DNA of 53,935 nt from an uncultured beta proteobacterium (GCA_903893565.1 CAITMU010000007.1:1-53935); one strand, 5' to 3'; positions 9,352 through 17,730 are shown, counted from the first letter of the stretch. Notes: generated by a model not told the origin, from the sequence alone. A program made the numbers and translations.

Positions 9352-10040
9352 GATGAAAGGTGCCCCTCATGGACCAATTGCCCTGCTGCCAGACGCAACA
9401 CTTGATGGCATCGCTGGGACAAAGCCTCATCGTGAGTCACGAGCACTAAAGTGGTCTGATGCTCTTGATTTAACTCAAACATGAGATCGGTAATCTGTTT
9501 AGCCGTTTGGGCATCCAGATTTCCGGTAGGCTCATCGGCCAGTAAAATTTTAGGCGTTGTTGCAAACGCTCTGGCAATGGCCACCCTTTGTTGTTCCCCT
9601 CCCGACAATTGCCGAGGGTAATGATAAAGTCGATCGCTTAATCCGACTCGATTCAGTAAGCTCTTGGCCTTTTGTTCGGCACCACGAATGCCTTTTAACT
9701 CAAGTGGCACCATCACATTTTCAAGCGCATTCATGGAGCCTAGCAGCTGAAAAGACTGAAAAATAAATCCCATCGTCTGTCCTCGAAGCTTAGCGCGTCC
9801 ATCCTCATTGAGTGCAAATAACGCCTCTCCCATCAAACGCACACTGCCACTACTGGGTTCATCAAGCCCGGCTAATAAAGACAATAAAGTCGATTTTCCA
9901 GAGCCCGATACGCCCACGATCGCCACTGTTTGCGCCACTGGAATACTGAAACTTAAATCATTTAAAATAGTCAGCGTCCCACGGTTAGTGTTAACCTCTT
10001 TTTTTAAATGAATAGCCTCTAGCGCGAGTAAATCTGACAT
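9348..10040 (-). CDS. ybbA: ABC transporter ATP-binding protein (YbbA type)
   Basis: ATPase of the MacB/LolD/YbbA class, 230 residues. It has Walker A GVSGSGKSTLL, a Q-loop in GFIFQSFQLLGSMNALENV, the signature LSGGEQQRVAIARA, Walker B ILLADEPTGNLD and the switch His in LVTHD. It drives the FtsX-type permease encoded downstream. Its ATG (9 residues before the first strand) lies directly against the tesA ATG on the other strand, the two forming CATATG at 10038-10043, so there is no intergenic space. Any promoter for it must lie inside tesA. Confidence 0.92.
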   Translation of the reverse strand: MSDLLALEAIHLKKEVNTNRGTLTILNDLSFSIPVAQTVAIVGVSGSGKSTLLSLLAGLDEPSSGSVRLMGEALFALNEDGRAKLRGQTMGFIFQSFQLLGSMNALENVMVPLELKGIRGAEQKAKSLLNRVGLSDRLYHYPRQLSGGEQQRVAIARAFATTPKILLADEPTGNLDAQTAKQITDLMFELNQEHQTTLVLVTHDEALSQRCHQVLRLAAGQLVHEGHLSS

Positions 10041-10658
10041 ATGGTTCGTATTTTTTTATGGTTAAGTGGTTTATTATTTAGCGTTAGCTCAGCCCTAAGC
10101 GCCCCCACCCTAGTCGTGTATGGTGACAGTCTTTCCGCGGGCTACGGATTACCCGCTGGGGCGAGTTGGGTGAAACTGCTGCAAGATAAAATGATTTCAC
10201 AAAAAATCGATTATAAACTGATCAATGCGAGCATTTCTGGTGAAACCTCGCTAGGAGGACTCAATCGGATTCAGGCCACATTAACACAACACCACCCTCG
10301 CATTCTCATCTTAGCCCTAGGCGCTAATGATGGACTACGAGGATTAAGTGTTAATGAAATGTCCAAAAATTTAGAGTCGATTATTAAAGCCTGCACAAGC
10401 CATCACACGCAGATACTTTTCGTCGGAATGCAACTACCCCCTAACTATGGCAACGCTTATACCCAAAAGTTTCATCTACAGTTTATAGACCTGGCAAAAA
10501 AGTATCATTTACCTTTTGTGCCTTTTTTACTCGAAGGGTTTGGACAAAACCCCGACTGGTTTCAAGCCGATGGACTACACCCTTCTGTCAAGGCTCAACC
10601 TAAAATACTCGATACCCTATGGCCAACATTGCAGCCTCTTCTGGCGCAAAAAAAATGA
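10041..10658 (+). CDS. tesA: Arylesterase / thioesterase I / lysophospholipase L1 (GDSL hydrolase)
   Basis: Periplasmic SGNH hydrolase of 205 residues that cleaves acyl thioesters and lysophospholipids. It has a signal peptide (MVRIFLWLSGLLF, cleavage near ALSA). Block I is VVYGDSLSAGYG with the nucleophile Ser, the oxyanion Gly is in ISGETS, block III is LGANDGLRG with Asn, and the C-terminal DGLHPS gives the Asp-x-x-His pair, so all catalytic residues are present. It diverges from ybbA with no spacer, and this tesA/ybbA/ybbP linkage is widely conserved in proteobacteria. It ends 147 bases from the convergent selD; that spacer shows no clear terminator. Confidence 0.93.
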   Translation: MVRIFLWLSGLLFSVSSALSAPTLVVYGDSLSAGYGLPAGASWVKLLQDKMISQKIDYKLINASISGETSLGGLNRIQATLTQHHPRILILALGANDGLRGLSVNEMSKNLESIIKACTSHHTQILFVGMQLPPNYGNAYTQKFHLQFIDLAKKYHLPFVPFLLEGFGQNPDWFQADGLHPSVKAQPKILDTLWPTLQPLLAQKK

Positions 10659-10805
10659 ATTCCTCATTGATTCTTTATAAGCCGATGGCCTCACGCTAAC
10701 GCATCAATGGCCTAAGTCCTTTTCATCTACCATTAAAAAAAGAAGCTTTGACGACCCGAGGATCGAGGCTCAGGAAAAGCACCGCCCGCGCTTCACAACG
10801 CGCGC

Positions 10806-11879
10806 CTAACTCTCCTGGCTCGATTGCACGGTAATCTGCGGTGCACCGGCTTCAATGACCCCAATGAGGCTAGCATGTTTAAACCCTTCACGGGCAAATA
10901 TATCCAGCACTTCGGTCGCATCGTCCGCGTGGCAACTCACCAATAAACCGCCACTGGTCTGTGGATCAGTCAGTATCTTTCGTTGCCAAAGCGGCGCACT
11001 TTGACTCATCGTCACGGCAGAGCCGTAGCTTTGCCAGTTACGTTCAGACGCCCCAGTGGCAAAGCCTTGCAGCAAAAGGTGCTTGGCCGAAGACAAGATA
11101 GGCACTTTGGCAAAATCAATACGAGCAGCCACCCCCGAGCCTTTACAAATTTCCATAAGATGCCCCAAGAGGCCAAACCCTGTCACATCCGTCAGCGCAT
11201 GCACTCCGGGCATAGCGCCTAATGCCAATCCCGGGGTATTGAGTTGAGTCGCCGCAGCGACCATCTGTTCGTAGGATTTTTCTTTGAGCTCGCCTTTTTT
11301 AAGGGCTGCACTCAAAATTCCAACACCTAACCCCTTACCTAAAATCAATACATCGCCCGGTTTAGCCTGATTGTTACGCTTAATCTTTTGGGGGTGGACC
11401 AAGCCCAAGGCCACCAACCCATAAATGGGCTCTGCCGCGTCAATGGAGTGACCTCCTGCTAATGGGATGCCGGCGGCTTGGCACACCGATTGTCCCCCGG
11501 CACAAATGCGTCCGATCACATCCGTCGATAACTTACCCACGGGCATGCCGAGCAAAGCCAAAGCCATAATAGGCTGACCGCCCATGGCGTAAATATCCGA
11601 AATGGCGTTAGTGGCTGCGATACGACCAAAATCAAAGGGGTCGTCAACGATAGGCGTAAAAAAATCCGTCGTCGCAATCAGCGCCTGCGTCTCATTTAAT
11701 TGATACACAGCCGCATCATCGGCCGATTCATTACCCACCAACAAGGAGGGGAATAGCCCCCCCATCGGAGATTTTGACAGTATTTCGCTCAGCAACGCTG
11801 GCGCTAATTTACAGCCTCAACCACCGCCATGCGCCAATTCAGTCAGTCGAATAGCGTTTACTGCATTTGGATTATTCAT
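10806..11879 (-). CDS. selD: Selenide, water dikinase (selenophosphate synthase), selenocysteine-containing
   Basis: Makes selenophosphate from selenide and ATP. Simple translation gives an open frame only from 11795 and lacks the catalytic N-terminus. Reading upstream in the same frame reaches ATG at 11879 and gives a start that aligns with other SelD proteins: IRLTELAHGGG, an in-frame TGA (11817-11819, codon 21), then GCK. In Escherichia coli this position is Cys17 of the GCGCK motif, and the following Cys and catalytic Lys (here 23 and 24) are kept. The rest is a complete AIR-synthase fold (LLVGNESADDAAVY, TDFFTPIVDDPFDFGRIAATNAISD, GGHSID, TDVTGFGLLGHL, DPQTSGGLL). The total is 357 residues including Sec. 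A hairpin fitting a bacterial SECIS lies just after the TGA. It diverges from mnmH, which uses its product. Confidence 0.93.
11786..11803 (-). promoter_or_regulatory. Bacterial SECIS-like hairpin in selD mRNA
   Basis: On the minus strand the mRNA can form CGC-CAGC / GCUG-A-GCG, seven pairs with one bulged A, closed by the three-base loop GUU. The loop begins 20 bases after the UGA at 11817-11819. A short stem with a GU-containing apical loop at this distance is what SelB recognises in bacterial selenoprotein mRNAs. The hairpin and spacing are read directly; SelB binding is inferred. The coding sequence overlaps it fully, as is normal in bacteria. Confidence 0.7.
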
Positions 11880-11903
11880 AATTTAACGTAAACTAGTGGG
11901 ATA

Positions 11904-13016
11904 ATGAAAGCCAACCATACTCCGAACCTACCGCCCAGTTCAAATGGACAAACTCCGACAGAGGTTACCGTAGCACATCTGGAGGGGTTTGACGATATTA
12001 TCGATGTGCGCTCCGAAAGTGAATACGAAGAAGATCATTTACCGGGGGCACTTAATTTTCCCGTACTCAATGATCAGCAACGCATCGAAGTCGGCACACT
12101 GTATAAACAAGTGGGCGCCTTTGAAGCCAAAAAATTGGGCGCGGTATGGGTGAGCCAAAACATTGCTCGTCATTTACAACAAAGCTTTAGCGATAAACCG
12201 CGACAATGGCGCCCGTTGATTTACTGCTGGCGCGGAGGCGGACGCAGCGGCGCCATGGCCCATGTGTTCTCACAAATTGGTTGGAAAGTGGGTCGCCTTA
12301 GTGGTGGCTACAAACAGTTTCGCACTCAGGTGCTACTCGACTTAGAAACGCTACCCACTCGCTACCAATGGACCGTGGTGTGCGGTATGACCGGCACGGG
12401 TAAAAGCCGTTTTTTACAATCTCTCAAAAAAGCGGGAGCTCAGGTGTTAGATTTAGAAAATCTTGCCGCTCACCGAGGATCCGTATTGGGAGACTTACCA
12501 GACCAACCCCAACCATCGCAAAAATTCTTTGATACCCAAGTGTGGCAAGCTTTACGGGAATTTGATCCCCAAAAAACTGTGTATGTAGAAGCCGAAAGCA
12601 AAAAAATAGGCATGCTTCACGTGCCCGACGCATTGATTCGCTCCATGTGGGGTAGTCCCACCATTAATTTAGAAACACCAATCGCGGTTCGGGTAGAAAT
12701 TTTAAAAGAAGAATATGCTCACTTTTTGGAAAACGCACAATCCTTAAAAACCCAGCTTCACTGTCTACGCGCCTTACATGGCAATCAAATCACCACCCAA
12801 TGGATGGCGCTCATTGAGCAACAGCAATGGGACACATTGACCGAGCAGCTACTCATACAGCACTATGATCCAAGCTACACAAAAGCCATCTACCAGCATT
12901 ACCCCAATCTTGAACAAAGTGTCAAACTAAGCGCCCACAGCGCTCTGCCAGGTCATTTTGATCAATTAGCGATAGACTATTTACAACAATTAAACGCCGC
13001 ACCCCATCCGGCCTAG
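11904..13016 (+). CDS. mnmH: tRNA 2-selenouridine synthase
   Basis: MnmH (SelU, YbbB) replaces sulfur with selenium in 2-thiouridine at the wobble position of tRNAs for Lys, Glu and Gln, using selenophosphate from SelD. It has an N-terminal rhodanese domain (DVRSESEYEEDHLPGALN at about 34-51, catalytic Cys108 in YCWRGGGRSG) and a C-terminal P-loop domain (GMTGTGKS, residues 161-168). At 370 residues it has typical length. The start at 11904 lies 24 bases from the divergent selD start. A possible promoter is TTTACT (11857-11862) with TAATTT (11879-11884), inside the selD start region. The two genes share substrate flow, so joint control is likely. Confidence 0.95.
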   Translation: MKANHTPNLPPSSNGQTPTEVTVAHLEGFDDIIDVRSESEYEEDHLPGALNFPVLNDQQRIEVGTLYKQVGAFEAKKLGAVWVSQNIARHLQQSFSDKPRQWRPLIYCWRGGGRSGAMAHVFSQIGWKVGRLSGGYKQFRTQVLLDLETLPTRYQWTVVCGMTGTGKSRFLQSLKKAGAQVLDLENLAAHRGSVLGDLPDQPQPSQKFFDTQVWQALREFDPQKTVYVEAESKKIGMLHVPDALIRSMWGSPTINLETPIAVRVEILKEEYAHFLENAQSLKTQLHCLRALHGNQITTQWMALIEQQQWDTLTEQLLIQHYDPSYTKAIYQHYPNLEQSVKLSAHSALPGHFDQLAIDYLQQLNAAPHPA

Positions 13017-13349
13017 CTCCCCCGTCCCCGTTCCTCACCTCCCCTGCCGATCGACGCACTCTGCCTCCAGCGCTAAAGAGTTCTGGCATCGCAAGGGGTT
13101 GGGATCATTACGCCTGCATTCTGCCTAAGTATCCGAGCCCACCGGGGTGAATTGTCTGAATGCGCCTGAGTGAGCCTGAGTGAGCTTGAGTGAGCCTGAG
13201 TGAACCTTCGCTCCCTGATCAATTTTTAATCTGCCCCCCTCTAGCCCATGGCCATCATCTTGCACAATTTGAATTTTTAGCTCAAGATAAATATCCTCAG
13301 TGCACTAACTGTGCCTAACAATCTACCGATCCACTCGAGCCGTTCATTG
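13017..13349. other. Intergenic region between mnmH and the peroxiredoxin gene
   Basis: 333 bases without a supported gene. The left part is C-rich on the plus strand, and the middle carries the 10-base tandem repeat listed separately. I see no rho-independent terminator or confident promoter. A GTG-initiated extension of the peroxiredoxin frame reaches 13311 but is not needed for the fold. Confidence 0.5.
13161..13206. repeat. 10-base tandem repeat, about 4.6 copies
   Basis: Units of ten bases with consensus TGAGCCTGAG run from 13161. The copies are TGCGCCTGAG, TGAGCCTGAG, TGAGCTTGAG, TGAGCCTGAG and a partial TGAACC. The array lies between genes and is not translated in any supported frame. 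It is too short and spacer-free to be CRISPR. Confidence 0.85.
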
Positions 13350-13802
13350 ATGCCTCTAACCTCTATTGCTTCCTTTCAATTACCTGCCACCGGCGGTAAG
13401 ACCTTTAATCAATCGCTCAAAGGCGAATCTTATATTCTTTATTGTTACCCTAAAGACAACACCCCAGGCTGCAGTCAACAAGCCTCCCAGTTTCGCGATC
13501 TTTATCCTCAGTTTGTTGCCTGCGGTTACGCCATCTATGGGCTTTCACGGGACAGCCTCAAGTCTCACGAAAACTTTAAAAAGAAATTCGATCTCCCCTT
13601 CGAACTGGTCTCCGATACCGAAGAAATTGCCTGCCTAGCCTTAGATGTCATGAAAATGAAAAATATGTATGGTAAACAGGTTCGAGGCATCGAACGCAGT
13701 ACCTTTGTGATCGATGGCAAAGGTAAGATTTTAAAACAATGGCGAGGCGTGAAAGTCCCCGGTCATGCTGAGGAGGTTCTTAAAACCATCCAAACACTCT
13801 AA
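13350..13802 (+). CDS. bcp: Peroxiredoxin, BCP/PrxQ type
   Basis: Thiol peroxidase of the AhpC/TSA superfamily that reduces H2O2 and organic peroxides. The peroxidatic Cys is at residue 41 in YPKDNTPGC, followed by the family's GLSRDS, LVSDTE and ERSTFVIDGKGKI segments. The usual BCP resolving Cys five residues later is missing (CSQQAS instead of C....C), so it may work as a one-Cys enzyme or use another Cys, for example the one in VACGY. The ATG at 13350 gives a standard start; a GTG at 13311 in frame would add 13 residues with no fold relevance. The phoH-like gene follows after 64 bases. Confidence 0.88.
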   Translation: MPLTSIASFQLPATGGKTFNQSLKGESYILYCYPKDNTPGCSQQASQFRDLYPQFVACGYAIYGLSRDSLKSHENFKKKFDLPFELVSDTEEIACLALDVMKMKNMYGKQVRGIERSTFVIDGKGKILKQWRGVKVPGHAEEVLKTIQTL

Positions 13803-13866
13803 ACGACTGCAAAAAAAACATCACCATCCGAGCACATTTTTATATTGTCACTCACGAAAGAACGGA

Positions 13867-15339
13867 ATGCCGCCACGTAAAACCGCCTCGTTGAACGCCA
13901 AAACCACCTCCCCCCAGAGCTCAGCCACCAACCCGCCCCCGTCAACCCGTTCTTACCGCCTGACCAAGCTCTTTGTTTTAGATACCAATGTTTTAATGCA
14001 TGATCCGACTTGCCTTTTTCGTTTTGAAGAACATGACATTTTTATCCCCATGGCCACCCTTGAAGAACTCGACGACCATAAAAAAGGCATGTCTGAGGTC
14101 TCCCGTAACGCTCGCCAGGCCAGTCGTTACCTAGACGAACTACTCTCTGGGGCGGGACCTGACATCGAGGCTGGCATTGCCCTATCCCTGCACGGCGACC
14201 CCAACGCCACTGGATACCTTCTACTGCAAACGCAGGCCATCGCGACCGAACTGCCTTCCAGTCTTCCCAATGGTAAAGCCGACAATCAAATCATCGCGGT
14301 CGTGAAGCATTTGCAGGATGTAGAAAAAAAACGTCAAGTCATACTGGTGTCCAAGGACATCAACATGCGCATCAAAGCCCGCGCTCTGGGCTTGGCCACC
14401 GAGGATTACTTTAACGATAAAGTATTGGAAGATAGCGATCTACTTTATAGCGGCACTCGCGCTTTGCCCCAAGGGTTTTGGGAAAGCCATGGCAAACACA
14501 TGGAATCGTGGCAACAAGCCGGACAAACCTATTACCGTTTTCATGGACCGATTTGCGCCTCTTTGATTATTAATGAGATTGTTTTTCTGGATAATGAAAA
14601 ACCTTTTCAAGCCAAAGTCTGCGAAGTCAATGGTAAGACAGCCGTTGTTCAATTACTCAAAGACTATACTCACCTACGTAATAATGTATGGGGCATCAAT
14701 GCGCGCAATCGCGAGCAAAATTTCGCCTTCAATCTATTGATGAACCCTGATATTGATTTTGTCACCCTTCTGGGGCAAGCCGGTACGGGCAAAACATTGC
14801 TGACCTTAGCGGCCGGATTACATCAAACCCTAGAATTGAAACTTTATAACGAAATCATCGTGACCCGGGTCACGGTCCCAGTGGGTGAGGACATTGGATT
14901 TTTACCGGGCACTGAAGAGGAAAAAATGAACCCTTGGATGGGAGCGCTCGAGGATAACCTAGAGGTGCTCAATAAAACCGATGAATCCGCCGGGGACTGG
15001 GGCCGTGCGGCCACTAGCGATTTGATCCGCTCACGCATCAAGGTAAAGTCCTTGAATTTTATGCGCGGACGTACCTTCTTAAAAAAATTCGTTGTGATCG
15101 ACGAAGCACAAAACCTCACTCCCAAACAAATGAAAACCTTGATCACCCGCGCGGGTCCGGGCACCAAAATTATCTGCCTAGGCAATATTGCACAGATCGA
15201 TACGCCTTATCTGACCGAGGGCAGTTCCGGCATTACTTACGTTGTTGACCGTATGAAGGGTTGGGCTCATGGTGGACACATTACCCTACAAAGAGGGGAG
15301 CGCTCACGCTTGGCTGATTATGCAACTGAAACACTCTAA
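13867..15339 (+). CDS. PhoH family ATPase with N-terminal PIN domain
   Basis: Two-domain protein of 490 residues. After a basic, low-complexity N-terminus of about 33 residues comes a PIN nuclease fold (LFVLDTNVLMHDP at about 35-47, further acidic residues in EELDDHKKG and in VSKDINMRIKA). Then comes a PhoH ATPase (Walker A GQAGTGKTLL, Walker B FVVIDEAQNLTPKQ, and LGNIAQIDTPY). This PIN-PhoH architecture suggests ATP-driven RNA unwinding and cleavage, although the biological role is not settled. I chose the ATG at 13867, with the purine-rich GAAAGAACGG just upstream. The frame is open further, back into the end of bcp. It converges on dnaB. Confidence 0.9.
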   Translation: MPPRKTASLNAKTTSPQSSATNPPPSTRSYRLTKLFVLDTNVLMHDPTCLFRFEEHDIFIPMATLEELDDHKKGMSEVSRNARQASRYLDELLSGAGPDIEAGIALSLHGDPNATGYLLLQTQAIATELPSSLPNGKADNQIIAVVKHLQDVEKKRQVILVSKDINMRIKARALGLATEDYFNDKVLEDSDLLYSGTRALPQGFWESHGKHMESWQQAGQTYYRFHGPICASLIINEIVFLDNEKPFQAKVCEVNGKTAVVQLLKDYTHLRNNVWGINARNREQNFAFNLLMNPDIDFVTLLGQAGTGKTLLTLAAGLHQTLELKLYNEIIVTRVTVPVGEDIGFLPGTEEEKMNPWMGALEDNLEVLNKTDESAGDWGRAATSDLIRSRIKVKSLNFMRGRTFLKKFVVIDEAQNLTPKQMKTLITRAGPGTKIICLGNIAQIDTPYLTEGSSGITYVVDRMKGWAHGGHITLQRGERSRLADYATETL

Positions 15340-15344
15340 CTGTA

Positions 15345-15388
15345 GCGCTCGCGATACCCGAGCGCGTCAAACCCGCCGAGAGCGGGTT
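15345..15388. terminator. Two adjacent stem-loops in the phoH/dnaB convergent spacer
   Basis: The 47-base convergent spacer holds GCGCTCG/CGAGCGC (15345-15365, seven pairs, seven-base loop) and AACCCGC/GCGGGTT (15370-15388, seven pairs, five-base loop, touching the dnaB stop). Neither is followed by a long T tract in either direction, so true intrinsic termination is uncertain. Their place suggests transcript-end protection or bidirectional termination. Confidence 0.45.
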
Positions 15389-16781
15389 AATACATATCAG
15401 AGCCACTGTAATTTTCAAAGCGAGTATGTCGACCCATAAAGGTTAAGGTCACCGGCCCTGTTGGGCCGTTACGTTGCTTGGCCACAATCACTTCGGCTTT
15501 GCCTTTACTCGCTTCATTGGTGGGGTTATACACTTCATCGCGGTAAATAAACATAATCAAATCCGCATCTTGCTCAATAGCGCCCGATTCACGAAGGTCG
15601 GACATCATGGGACGCTTATCAACGCGCGACTCCACACTACGATTTAACTGAGATAACGCCACCACAGGCACTTTTAATTCCTTAGCAAGACTTTTAAGTC
15701 CCCGAGAAATCTCTGCCACCTCCGTCGCACGGTTTTCTTCCCGCTTTGAAGCGCTCCCGCTCATCAACTGCAAATAATCAATCACAATCAGATCCAACCC
15801 GCCGGTCTCCCGATGTAGTCGTCGCGCTCGAGTTCTTACTTCAAGCGTATTTAAGCCTGCGGTATCATCGATATGGATCTGGGAATCATTGAGCTTACCC
15901 ACCGCCTCCACGAGTTTGGGCCACTCGCTTTCCTCAAAAGTGCCGGATCGTAACTTATGTTGATCTACCCGCCCTACCGATCCAATCATCCGTAAGGCCA
16001 ATTGGGTGGATGACATTTCCATACTAAACACCGCCGCCGTCTTTTTAAGATTGAGCGCCACATGCTCAACAATGTTCATCGCTAAGGCCGTTTTACCCAT
16101 AGACGGACGTGCGGCAATAATAATCAGTTCCCCACCCTGTAGTCCCGAAGTCATGCGATCCAGATCGACGTAACCGGTGGCAAGCCCTATGACGTCATCT
16201 TTATTTTCACGGCTATAGAGCATGTCAATGCGCTCAACCGTCTCAGTCAAAATCGGATCTATTTTAGAAAAGCCTTGTTTGGCTTTGGAACCGATCTCTG
16301 CGATCCTAAAGATCTTAGCCTCTGCCTCGTCTATGAGCTCACTGGCCTCACGGCCCTCGGGGTTATAAGCTGAGTCTGCGATCTCAGTGCCGGCACCCGC
16401 TAACTGGCGCATGATGGCGCGTTCACGCACGATCTCAGCATAACGACGAATGTTAGCAGCACTCGGCGTATTCATCGACAGCGAACCCAGATAGGCCTGC
16501 CCTCCCGCCTCCTCCAGTTTGCCACTGCGCTCCAGGCTCTCCGCCACGGTTAGCACATCGGCGGGCTTTCCATTTTCAATCAACAATACAATATGATTGA
16601 AAATTAAACGATGATCGCTTCGATAAAATTCATGTTCGCCCACAATATCCGAGATGCGATCCCAAGCCGTATTATCTAATAACAACCCCCCCAGTACGGA
16701 TTGCTCAGCCTCAATCGATTGCGGCGGCAACCGTAGGGCTTCTATTTGCTGATCAGTAGAAAAACGATTCTCAACAGACAT
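15387..16781 (-). CDS. dnaB: Replicative DNA helicase
   Basis: Hexameric 5'-3' helicase that opens the replication fork. It has the N-terminal DnaB domain (LPPQSIEAEQSVLGGLLLDN), a linker, and the RecA-type core with Walker A ARPSMGKTALA, Walker B LDLIVIDYLQLM, the SREENRATEVAEISRGLK helix and the arginine-finger region KQRNGPTGPV. No intein is present. Its 464 residues are normal. It lies downstream of rplI as in many proteobacteria, but a strong hairpin terminator separates the two, so it may have its own promoter in the 193-base gap. Confidence 0.97.
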   Translation of the reverse strand: MSVENRFSTDQQIEALRLPPQSIEAEQSVLGGLLLDNTAWDRISDIVGEHEFYRSDHRLIFNHIVLLIENGKPADVLTVAESLERSGKLEEAGGQAYLGSLSMNTPSAANIRRYAEIVRERAIMRQLAGAGTEIADSAYNPEGREASELIDEAEAKIFRIAEIGSKAKQGFSKIDPILTETVERIDMLYSRENKDDVIGLATGYVDLDRMTSGLQGGELIIIAARPSMGKTALAMNIVEHVALNLKKTAAVFSMEMSSTQLALRMIGSVGRVDQHKLRSGTFEESEWPKLVEAVGKLNDSQIHIDDTAGLNTLEVRTRARRLHRETGGLDLIVIDYLQLMSGSASKREENRATEVAEISRGLKSLAKELKVPVVALSQLNRSVESRVDKRPMMSDLRESGAIEQDADLIMFIYRDEVYNPTNEASKGKAEVIVAKQRNGPTGPVTLTFMGRHTRFENYSGSDMY

Positions 16782-16912
16782 GTCGCATCACAGGGAGATA
16801 AAAAAATGAAAGGGAACCCACAGAATAATATTTAATAATGATGATGCAATCAAGAACGACACAAAAGCCCAGAAAACGTCCTCAACCGCTACTTCATAGA
16901 ACCACTGTACAT

Positions 16913-16944
16913 AAAAAAAAGGGCCTTAGCCAGCCCTTTTTTTT
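16913..16944 (-). terminator. Rho-independent terminator after rplI
   Basis: Eight A, GGGC, an eight-base loop, GCCC and eight T make a perfect inverted repeat. Read on the minus strand it is a GC stem followed by a T tract, placed 31 bases after the rplI stop, which should end the rpsF-priB-rpsR-rplI transcript. It is symmetric, so it could also act from the other side. Confidence 0.85.
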
Positions 16945-16974
16945 ATTAAATAAAATACCGTTTTGAATGAACGA

Positions 16975-17427
16975 CTAAACGGTCTCTCCCAACACGGAGA
17001 CGGTAATATTGACTACGACATCGGCATGTAAGGCGATACTCAGTGTGGAATCCCCCACTGACTTAATAGGACCGGCAGGCATGCGCACTTGCGCTTTGAC
17101 GATCTGATGGCCCTGCTTGTTCAGTGCTTCTGCAATGTCACCATTGCCCACCGAACCGAAGAGTTTGCCATCCACCCCAGCTTTTTGCGTAATTTGAACC
17201 ATCAAGCCCTCCAACTTCGCCCCCATATTCTGAGCTTGCAGGAGTGCTTCATGTTGGATTTTCTCCAATTCTGCACGGCGTTTTTCAAACTCCGCTAAAT
17301 TCAGTGCCGTAGCACGCTTAGCCTTGCCATGAGGAATTAAAAAATTACGCGCAAAACCATCCTTCACTTTCACCACGTCACCGAGTTGCCCGAGGTTGAC
17401 GATTTTTTCCAATAATATGATTTGCAT
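16975..17427 (-). CDS. rplI: 50S ribosomal protein bL9
   Basis: Large-subunit protein that binds 23S rRNA domain V and limits slippage. The N-terminal signature [36 protein letters not shown] (split here by the usual Gly/Val pattern of L9) is complete, followed by the long linker helix and the C-terminal domain ([16 protein letters not shown]). The 150 residues match the family. A purine-rich GGAGA site lies just before the ATG. It is the last gene of the ribosomal operon, nine bases after rpsR. Confidence 0.97.
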   Translation of the reverse strand: MQIILLEKIVNLGQLGDVVKVKDGFARNFLIPHGKAKRATALNLAEFEKRRAELEKIQHEALLQAQNMGAKLEGLMVQITQKAGVDGKLFGSVGNGDIAEALNKQGHQIVKAQVRMPAGPIKSVGDSTLSIALHADVVVNITVSVLGETV

Positions 17428-17436
17428 ATGTTCTCC

Positions 17437-17730
17437 TTAGTGCAGATCGGTATACGGCAATAGCGCAAGAAAGCGAGCGCGTTTAACCGCGACACCCAAC
17501 TGACGCTGATACTTGGCTTTCGTGCCAGTGATGCGCGCTGGAATCAGTTTCCCATTTTCGTTAATGAAGTCTTTTAGCAAGGCGACGTCCTTGTAATCGA
17601 TTTCCGTAATTTTTTCTGCCGTAAAACGACAGAATTTACGTCGACGAAACAAAGCATTACCACGACGTTTATTTTTGTCGAGCAACTTGCCCTTGTTCTT
17701 TCCAAACCTGCCTTTTCCACCCATGGCCAT
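17437..17730 (-). CDS. rpsR: 30S ribosomal protein bS18
   Basis: Small-subunit platform protein that pairs with bS6. Core motifs are [27 protein letters not shown] and [21 protein letters not shown]. The N-terminus carries a Gly/Lys-rich extension ([15 protein letters not shown]), which brings it to 97 residues, longer than the roughly 75 of Escherichia coli. Two in-frame ATGs (17730 and 17724) are possible starts. The single Cys in KFCRF is typical of the zinc-free form. It lies between priB and rplI in the conserved order. Confidence 0.95.
   Translation of the reverse strand: MAMGGKGRFGKNKGKLLDKNKRRGNALFRRRKFCRFTAEKITEIDYKDVALLKDFINENGKLIPARITGTKAKYQRQLGVAVKRARFLALLPYTDLH

Noticed and set aside
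10806..11795. SelD as an N-terminally truncated pseudogene
   Set aside because: The upstream frame restores the full N-terminus with only one TGA at the known Cys/Sec site and a SECIS-like hairpin, so recoding explains it better than decay.
13161..13206. CRISPR-like array
   Set aside because: Units are only ten bases and contiguous, with no spacers and no cas genes nearby.
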